Positions 56,934 to 64,000 of a stretch of 64,000 bases of DNA are shown here, in pieces. The stretch spans positions 1-64,000 of the forward strand of contig JAKVCM010000007.1 of the NCBI GenBank assembly GCA_022448605.1, in the 5' to 3' direction. The position numbers and the translations under genes were made by a program. Source of the stretch: Puniceicoccaceae bacterium (lineage in GTDB: Bacteria; Verrucomicrobiota; Verrucomicrobiia; Opitutales; Coraliomargaritaceae). The notes beneath the pieces were generated by a model. That model saw only the letters and a program-made list of their open reading frames with translations. It did not search any database and was not told where the DNA came from. Numbering within the stretch: the stretch's first letter is position 1; every line of letters starts with the position of its first letter.

Positions 56934-58124
56934 ATGGCTAAGGAAACATTCGAAAGAACAAAACCACACGTCAATGTCGGCACTATCGGTCACATTGACC
57001 ACGGTAAGACAACTACAACTACTGCTATCCTCAAGGTGCAATCAGACAAAGGACTCGCTGAGTTCAAGTCATACGCTGACATTGCTAAGGGTGGTACAGT
57101 TCGCGACGCTACTAAGACAGTGACTATCGCAGTTGCTCACGTTGAGTATGAGACTGAAAAACGTCACTATGCTCACGTTGACTGCCCAGGACACGCTGAC
57201 TTCGTTAAGAACATGATTACCGGTGCTGCCCAAATGGACGGCGCGATCCTCGTTGTTTCCGCTGCAGATGGCCCAATGCCTCAAACTCGTGAGCACATCT
57301 TGCTTGCTCGTCAGGTGGGTGTTCCAACAATCGTCGTATGGCTAAACAAGGTTGACCTTCTCGATGATGAAGAGCTTCTGGAGCTTGTTGAAATGGAAGT
57401 CCGTGATCTCCTTTCAAAGTATGAATACCCGGGCGATGATATCACTATTGTTCGTGGTTCTGCAACTGCTGCCCTCGAGGGTAAGCCAGGCGGAGCTGAG
57501 TCTGTAGCGGCTCTCATGGATGCTATTGATGCAGATATCGATGAACCTGCCCGCGAAATTGATAAGCCACTCTTAATGTCTGTTGAAGACGTTTTCTCCA
57601 TCACTGGTCGTGGCACAGTAGCCACTGGTCGTATCGAGCGTGGTGTCGTTAAGGTCGGCGAAGAAATCGAAATTGTTGGAATGGGCGACACTCAAAAAAC
57701 AACCGTGACTGGTGTTGAGATGTTCCGTAAGCAACTCGATCAAGGTATGGCCGGCGACAATGTGGGTATTCTTCTTCGTGGTGTTGACAAGGATGCTATC
57801 GAGCGTGGTCAAGTTATTGCAAAACCCGGTTCGATCACTCCTCACACAACTGCTAAGGCTGAGCTCTACGTCTTGTCTAAGGATGAGGGTGGCCGTCATA
57901 CACCTTTCTTCGATGGCTATCGTCCTCAGTTCTTCTTTGGAACTGCTGACGTCACTGGCATCATCAAGTGCCCAGAGGGTGTTGAAATGGTTATGCCTGG
58001 TGATAATCTTACCGTTGAGATCGATCTCGGTAAGAAGATTGCTATGGAAGCTGGCCAGCGTTTCGCCATCCGCGAAGGTGGTCGCACTATCGGTGCAGGT
58101 CGTGTAGCTGAAGTGATCAAATAG
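56934..58124 (+). CDS. tuf: Elongation factor Tu
   Basis: A 396-residue GTPase that delivers aminoacyl-tRNA to the ribosome. P-loop GHIDHGKTT near residue 18, [40 protein letters not shown]. Only one tuf copy is in the window. It lies between tRNA-Thr and tRNA-Trp. A moderate hairpin follows the stop. Confidence 0.98.
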   Translation: MAKETFERTKPHVNVGTIGHIDHGKTTTTTAILKVQSDKGLAEFKSYADIAKGGTVRDATKTVTIAVAHVEYETEKRHYAHVDCPGHADFVKNMITGAAQMDGAILVVSAADGPMPQTREHILLARQVGVPTIVVWLNKVDLLDDEELLELVEMEVRDLLSKYEYPGDDITIVRGSATAALEGKPGGAESVAALMDAIDADIDEPAREIDKPLLMSVEDVFSITGRGTVATGRIERGVVKVGEEIEIVGMGDTQKTTVTGVEMFRKQLDQGMAGDNVGILLRGVDKDAIERGQVIAKPGSITPHTTAKAELYVLSKDEGGRHTPFFDGYRPQFFFGTADVTGIIKCPEGVEMVMPGDNLTVEIDLGKKIAMEAGQRFAIREGGRTIGAGRVAEVIK

Positions 58125-58155
58125 ATCACCTTCACTTCACAGTTTCTAGTTTTTC

Positions 58156-58195
58156 GCCGAGGGCTCTCTATGGGTCCTCGGCTTCATTGTTATTT
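58156..58195 (+). terminator. Probable terminator after tuf
   Basis: GCCGAGG (58156-58162) pairs with CCTCGGC (58176-58182); a T-rich but interrupted tail follows. It may act partially, allowing read-through into tRNA-Trp and secE. Confidence 0.55.
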
Positions 58196-58217
58196 TATAG
58201 ATTATAGTCCAAAATTC

Positions 58218-58295
<78 letters not shown>

Positions 58296-58310
58296 GTTTT
58301 ACTAATTTTA

Positions 58311-58514
58311 ATGAAAAATCCATTCACAAGCATACGTCTCTTTTACAAAGAGATGATGACCGAACTTAAGAAAGCTACTTGGCCGACAAAGACCGAGCTC
58401 CGTGATTCGACGATTATTGTCCTTATCGCGACCGCTATTCTTGGTTCCTACATTGCGCTCATTGACTTCTCACTCATGAATGGTGTCGAGCTTCTGACAT
58501 CCTGGGTTAAATAG
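58311..58514 (+). CDS. secE: Protein translocase subunit SecE
   Basis: A 67-residue membrane protein of the SecYEG channel: FYKEMMTELKKATWPTKTEL is the conserved amphipathic segment ahead of one membrane helix (STIIVLIATAILGSYIALID). The frame extends upstream into tRNA-Trp (58266), so the ATG at 58311 is the real start. nusG follows. Confidence 0.95.
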   Translation: MKNPFTSIRLFYKEMMTELKKATWPTKTELRDSTIIVLIATAILGSYIALIDFSLMNGVELLTSWVK

Positions 58515-58592
58515 CCTTCTATCCAACTAAGACCTACAACTTAAAGTTTTCGCACCGTTCCCACTCTATTTACCCGTCTCTAGAATAAATCA

Positions 58593-59171
58593 ATGTCAGA
58601 TTCTTCTTCAATCACAGGTCCTAACTGGTATGCTGTTCAAACTCTCTCTAACCAAGAGGGAAAGGCTAAGAAATATCTTGATAAGTTTATCGCAATCGAA
58701 GAGATGGATGACTTTGTCTTCGACGTGCTCATGCCTACCGAGCAAATCACCGAAGTAAAGGCTGGGAAGAAGAGTATCAAGACCCGAAAATTTTATCCAG
58801 GCTACATCTTCGTCAATATGCGCCTATATGATGATGACGGCAATTTATTGCAGAAACCCTGGTATTTCGTCCGTGAAGGTCAGGGCGTCATCAATTTTGT
58901 TGGCGGTGACCGCCCGACTCCATTGAAGAAAAGCGAAATCGATCGCATCCTTAATCAAGTCGAAGAATCCGAAGGTAAAGAAAAGCCGAAGATTGAATAT
59001 GAAATCGGTGAAATGGTCAAAGTCAACGAGGGTCCCTTCGCGAACCTCGTTGGCAAAATTGAGGAAATTGACCCAGACCGGGGCAAGCTCAAAGTTTCCG
59101 TATCTATTTTCGGGCGTTACACGCCTGTCGAACTTGAATACTGGCAAGTCCAGAGAACAGAAGAAAGCTAA
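58593..59171 (+). CDS. nusG: Transcription termination/antitermination protein NusG
   Basis: A 192-residue NusG: NGN domain with NWYAVQTLSNQEGKAKKYL near residue 10 and RKFYPGYIFVNMRL, then the KOW domain VNEGPFANLVGKIEEIDPDR (about residues 145-164). It couples RNA polymerase with Rho and the ribosome. It is the canonical copy, set between secE and rplK; a shorter paralogue lies at 53252. Confidence 0.97.
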   Translation: MSDSSSITGPNWYAVQTLSNQEGKAKKYLDKFIAIEEMDDFVFDVLMPTEQITEVKAGKKSIKTRKFYPGYIFVNMRLYDDDGNLLQKPWYFVREGQGVINFVGGDRPTPLKKSEIDRILNQVEESEGKEKPKIEYEIGEMVKVNEGPFANLVGKIEEIDPDRGKLKVSVSIFGRYTPVELEYWQVQRTEES

Positions 59172-59177
59172 TCAGAC

Positions 59178-59603
59178 ATGTCTAAGAAAATCACAGGTCA
59201 AATGCGTTTACAACTGCCAGCCGGCGCTGCAAATCCCGCACCTCCTGTCGGTCCCGCACTCGGTGCGCAGGGAGTTAATATTATGGGGTTCTGTAAAGAA
59301 TTCAATGCCAAGACTAAGGATCAAGCAGGCATGATTTTGCCCTGTGTCATCACGGTCTACGCAGACCGTTCTTTCAGCTTCATCCTCAAGTCGCCACCCG
59401 CTGCTATTCTTCTGAAGAAGGCTGCGGGTATCGCTAAAGGCTCAGGTGTTCCTAATAAGGACAAGGTCGGTAAGGTCACTCGCAAGCAAGTCCTTGAGAT
59501 CTGCGAAATCAAGAAGGCCGATCTAAACGCTAAAAACGAAGACGCTGCTTTCAACATCATCGCAGGCACTGCTCGTTCCATGGGACTCGAAGTCGTAGGC
59601 TAG
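59178..59603 (+). CDS. rplK: 50S ribosomal protein L11
   Basis: A 141-residue protein with [20 protein letters not shown] near the N terminus and [17 protein letters not shown]. It forms the GTPase-associated centre on 23S rRNA. It starts 6 bases after nusG. Confidence 0.98.
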   Translation: MSKKITGQMRLQLPAGAANPAPPVGPALGAQGVNIMGFCKEFNAKTKDQAGMILPCVITVYADRSFSFILKSPPAAILLKKAAGIAKGSGVPNKDKVGKVTRKQVLEICEIKKADLNAKNEDAAFNIIAGTARSMGLEVVG

Positions 59604-59667
59604 TTTCGCAATCAATTTTCGAGAAAGCCGCTCTGGTTTTCCGTTTCACTACAATAGAGATATAATA

Positions 59668-60372
59668 ATGGCCACCCAGCAAATTAAGGGAAGCAAACGC
59701 TATCGTTCTTCAGTCGAAATGACTGATCAAACGAAGACTTACTCGGTCGAAGAAGCGTCTGCGTTACTCAACAAACTACCTAAGGCGAAGTTCGACGAAA
59801 CCGTCGAAGTTTACGCCCATCTCGCAGTTGATCCTAGAAAGAGTGATCAGATGGTTCGCGGCACACTTCAGCTTCCTCACGGCAGTGGTAAGACTGTGCG
59901 TGTGATCGTCTTCACTGAAAACCCGGAAGAAGCTCTCGCTGCTGGTGCAGAAGAAGCAGGTCTCGATGAATTGATCGAGAAAGTTACCGGAGGATGGATC
60001 GATTTCGATGTCGCGATTTCTACCACTAGCGCCATGAAGAGCGTCCGTAAGGTCGCCCGTGTGCTGGGTCCCCGTGGCCTTATGCCCAACCCAAAATCTG
60101 GTACTGTGACTGATGACATTGTAGAAGGCATCAACCTAGTTAAAGCTGGGCGTGTCGAGTTCAAGATGGACAAGACCGCCAATGTCGCCGTCATCGTCGG
60201 TAAGCGCTCCTTCACTCCTGAGCAAATTACGGAGAATACGATTGCAGCTGTCAATGCCCTCAATGAACAACGCCCAAAAACTTCTGTCGGTAGATACATC
60301 AAGAGTCTCACTTTGAGCTCGACGATGAGCCCTGGACTCGCAGTAGACATCGCTGATTTTAACAAAGCTTAA
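59668..60372 (+). CDS. rplA: 50S ribosomal protein L1
   Basis: A 234-residue protein with GPRGLMPNPKSGTVTDDI near residue 132 and VARVLGPRG. It binds 23S rRNA at the L1 stalk, and in other bacteria represses its own operon through an mRNA site near rplK. No such mimic was recognised by eye here. It is followed by rplJ after 15 bases. Confidence 0.98.
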   Translation: MATQQIKGSKRYRSSVEMTDQTKTYSVEEASALLNKLPKAKFDETVEVYAHLAVDPRKSDQMVRGTLQLPHGSGKTVRVIVFTENPEEALAAGAEEAGLDELIEKVTGGWIDFDVAISTTSAMKSVRKVARVLGPRGLMPNPKSGTVTDDIVEGINLVKAGRVEFKMDKTANVAVIVGKRSFTPEQITENTIAAVNALNEQRPKTSVGRYIKSLTLSSTMSPGLAVDIADFNKA

Positions 60373-60387
60373 AGGGGGATACATTAC

Positions 60388-60894
60388 ATGAGACCAGAAA
60401 AACAATATCTCGTTGAAGAGGTTAACAATCACCTTAACAAGTCCGATTACGTATACCTAACGAACTATGAACGCATTACTGTTGATGAAATTGCTGAACT
60501 CCGCGCACAACTTTCTGAGCACGAAGCTGAGTTCCACGTTGTCAAAAACAGCATCTTCGGAGTCGCTGCAGCGGCTAAAGAGCTACCCGATATGGGCGAG
60601 TATCTTACCGGACAGACCGCAATCGTTGTAGGTGGTAAGAATCCATCAGGAGTCGCCAAGATCATCGGCGATTTCTTCAAGAAGAAGGAGAAAGTCGAAA
60701 TGAAAGCAGGCATCGTCAATGAGCGTGCCATTACTAAAGAAGAAATCAAAGCCCTTGCAAAACTGCCAGGTCTCGAAGTGCTCCGTGCACAGCTTCTCGC
60801 CTTACTCACCCAACCTGCGACTGGATTCGTCCGTGTCATCAACGCTGCACCACAAGGCCTTCTCAATGTCTTGCAGGCGAAAGCCCGCAACTAA
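60388..60894 (+). CDS. rplJ: 50S ribosomal protein L10
   Basis: A 168-residue protein with RPEKQYLVEEVNNHLNKSDY at the start and TNYERITVDEIAELRAQL. L10 is the base of the L7/L12 stalk, and as L10(L12)4 is the autoregulator of this operon in E. coli. Only 15 bases separate it from rplA, so the usual long rplJ leader is absent. Confidence 0.97.
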   Translation: MRPEKQYLVEEVNNHLNKSDYVYLTNYERITVDEIAELRAQLSEHEAEFHVVKNSIFGVAAAAKELPDMGEYLTGQTAIVVGGKNPSGVAKIIGDFFKKKEKVEMKAGIVNERAITKEEIKALAKLPGLEVLRAQLLALLTQPATGFVRVINAAPQGLLNVLQAKARN

Positions 60895-60926
60895 AACGTT
60901 CATAAACCTTAAATTTAAATCATTTA

Positions 60927-60950
60927 GCCGCCCATTCTATAAGTGGCGGC
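60927..60950 (+). promoter_or_regulatory. Hairpin in the rplJ-rplL gap
   Basis: GCCGCC at 60927-60932 pairs with GGCGGC at 60945-60950 around a 12-base loop. There is no T run, so it is likely an RNA processing or stability element and not a terminator. Confidence 0.45.
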
Positions 60951-60978
60951 CCAAAATAAACCAAAAATCCAATAATAA

Positions 60979-61028
60979 GGTTAGGAGAAATTTATCTCTT
61001 AAATATCCCGATTTTCGGGGTGCTAACC
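60979..61028 (+). promoter_or_regulatory. Candidate three-helix RNA leader just before rplL
   Basis: GGTTAG (60979-60984) can pair with CTAACC (61023-61028), enclosing two hairpins: GAGA/TCTC (60985-60998) and CCCGA/TCGGG (61007-61019). The closed junction ends 19 bases before the rplL start. It may be a protein-binding leader controlling rplL, perhaps for L10(L12)4. Pairing was found by eye only. Confidence 0.45.
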
Positions 61029-61047
61029 AATTGAAAGATAAAATAAC

Positions 61048-61431
61048 ATGGCAATCACAAAAGAAGAAGTCGTCGAATGGCTCTCCGCGCAAACAGTGCT
61101 CGAAGTAGCTGATCTAGTTAAAGAACTCGAAGAGAAGTGGGGCGTTAGCGCTGCTGCTCCTGTCGCTGTTGCCGCTGCTGGCAGTGCCGCTGCTGGCGGC
61201 GATGCTCCGGCAGAAGAAAAAGATGAGTTTGATGTCATCATTAAGGCTGCTGGCGCTAACAAGATCGCTTCCATTAAAGAAGTACGCGCTATCACAGGTC
61301 TAGGCCTGAAAGAAGCTAAGGATCTCGTTGAGGGTGCACCTAAGCCCGTTAAGGAAGGTTGCTCCAAGGACGAGGCTGAAGAGGTCAAGAAAAAGCTCGA
61401 AGCTGCTGGCGCTGAAGTCGAACTTAAGTAA
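61048..61431 (+). CDS. rplL: 50S ribosomal protein L7/L12
   Basis: A 127-residue protein with the Ala/Gly-rich hinge (about residues 37-52) between an N-terminal dimer domain and the C-terminal factor-binding domain ([39 protein letters not shown]). It recruits elongation factors. It is separated from rplJ by a 153-base structured gap. Confidence 0.98.
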   Translation: MAITKEEVVEWLSAQTVLEVADLVKELEEKWGVSAAAPVAVAAAGSAAAGGDAPAEEKDEFDVIIKAAGANKIASIKEVRAITGLGLKEAKDLVEGAPKPVKEGCSKDEAEEVKKKLEAAGAEVELK

Positions 61432-61474
61432 TTTTCTTACAATTCCGATTATACTTAATCATCGAACATTTCCG

Positions 61475-61524
61475 CAGTTAGGTAAGCTCATCCAAATCGG
61501 GTGAGCCCTGCCTAGCTGTTTTTT
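61475..61524 (+). terminator. Attenuator between rplL and rpoB
   Basis: A long imperfect stem, from about 61476 to 61518, with inner GCTCATCC/GGGTGAGC pairing and the outer AGTTAGG/CCTAGCT pairing, is followed by TTTTTT at 61519-61524. It lies in the position of the E. coli rplL-rpoB attenuator, which lets only part of the transcripts reach rpoB. Confidence 0.75.
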
Positions 61525-61609
61525 GCATTTCCGCCATTTAGCCCAAACGAGCGACCTTGGCAAACTCTAAAAACAATCAAATTATTAACCGTAACCCGGG
61601 ACGTCCATT

Positions 61610-64000
<2,391 letters not shown>

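Overview
The window is an ordinary-density bacterial chromosome segment (about 50% GC by eye, 67 protein-coding genes called plus two tRNAs, no rRNA, IS element, prophage or CRISPR array seen). I infer a member of the Verrucomicrobiota, probably a marine Opitutae-type (Puniceicoccales/Coraliomargarita-like) organism. The reasons are a run of pseudopilin genes resembling the Verru_Chthon-type N-methylated cassette proteins, many genes without a clear Shine-Dalgarno sequence, and the mix of small RRM RNA-binding proteins, a mitochondrial-style malate dehydrogenase and a Delta9-type desaturase. This assignment is inference from protein appearance, not a database result.

Layout. 1-3.4 kb (minus): the 5' end of polA, a CCA-adding enzyme, NAD kinase and an RluB-type pseudouridine synthase. 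3.5-8.0 kb (plus): fabG-acpP-terminator-fabF, then a lone hisH and citrate synthase. 8.2-24.6 kb: a CNNM/CorC-type membrane protein, PEGA lipoprotein, gcvH, speA, tilS-ftsH-aroE, a TPR protein, a DtxR/MntR regulator, MscS, a cell-wall amidase, mdh, DAHP synthase, a YgfZ-like protein and a 67-residue unknown. 24.7-31.4 kb: HU, leuCD, an ExbB/ExbD pair, a SIS-domain protein, a LolA-like periplasmic protein and rho. 31.4-35.3 kb: a gene-free stretch with clustered DnaA-box-like sites, then a lipid-modification locus (SRPBCC protein divergent from desaturase / DUF1295 reductase / CFA-type methyltransferase). 35.4-49.5 kb: LOG-family protein, mutL, DUF255 thioredoxin-fold protein, sufU, OppA-like lipoprotein, an unknown protein, rlmH, two RRM proteins, HPr, an MsbA-like ABC exporter, an MFS transporter and coaD. 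49.6-53.2 kb: five consecutive pseudopilin genes, followed convergently by a NusG paralogue and a DEAD-box helicase. 55.7-64 kb: trhO, then the classical transcription-translation block tRNA-Thr, tuf, tRNA-Trp, secE, nusG, rplK, rplA, rplJ, rplL, attenuator, rpoB (cut by the window end).

How the parts fit. Most genes are housekeeping: fatty-acid synthesis, leucine and aromatic amino-acid synthesis, TCA cycle, tRNA and rRNA modification, and gene expression. The accessory material of most interest is the pseudopilin cassette with no secretion machinery beside it, the desaturase/DUF1295/CFA lipid locus, the DnaA-box cluster beside rho, and a multi-hairpin leader just upstream of rplL that may carry the L10/L12 feedback control usually placed before rplJ. 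I see no single obviously new defence or metabolic system; the pseudopilin cassette is the best candidate for under-described biology.
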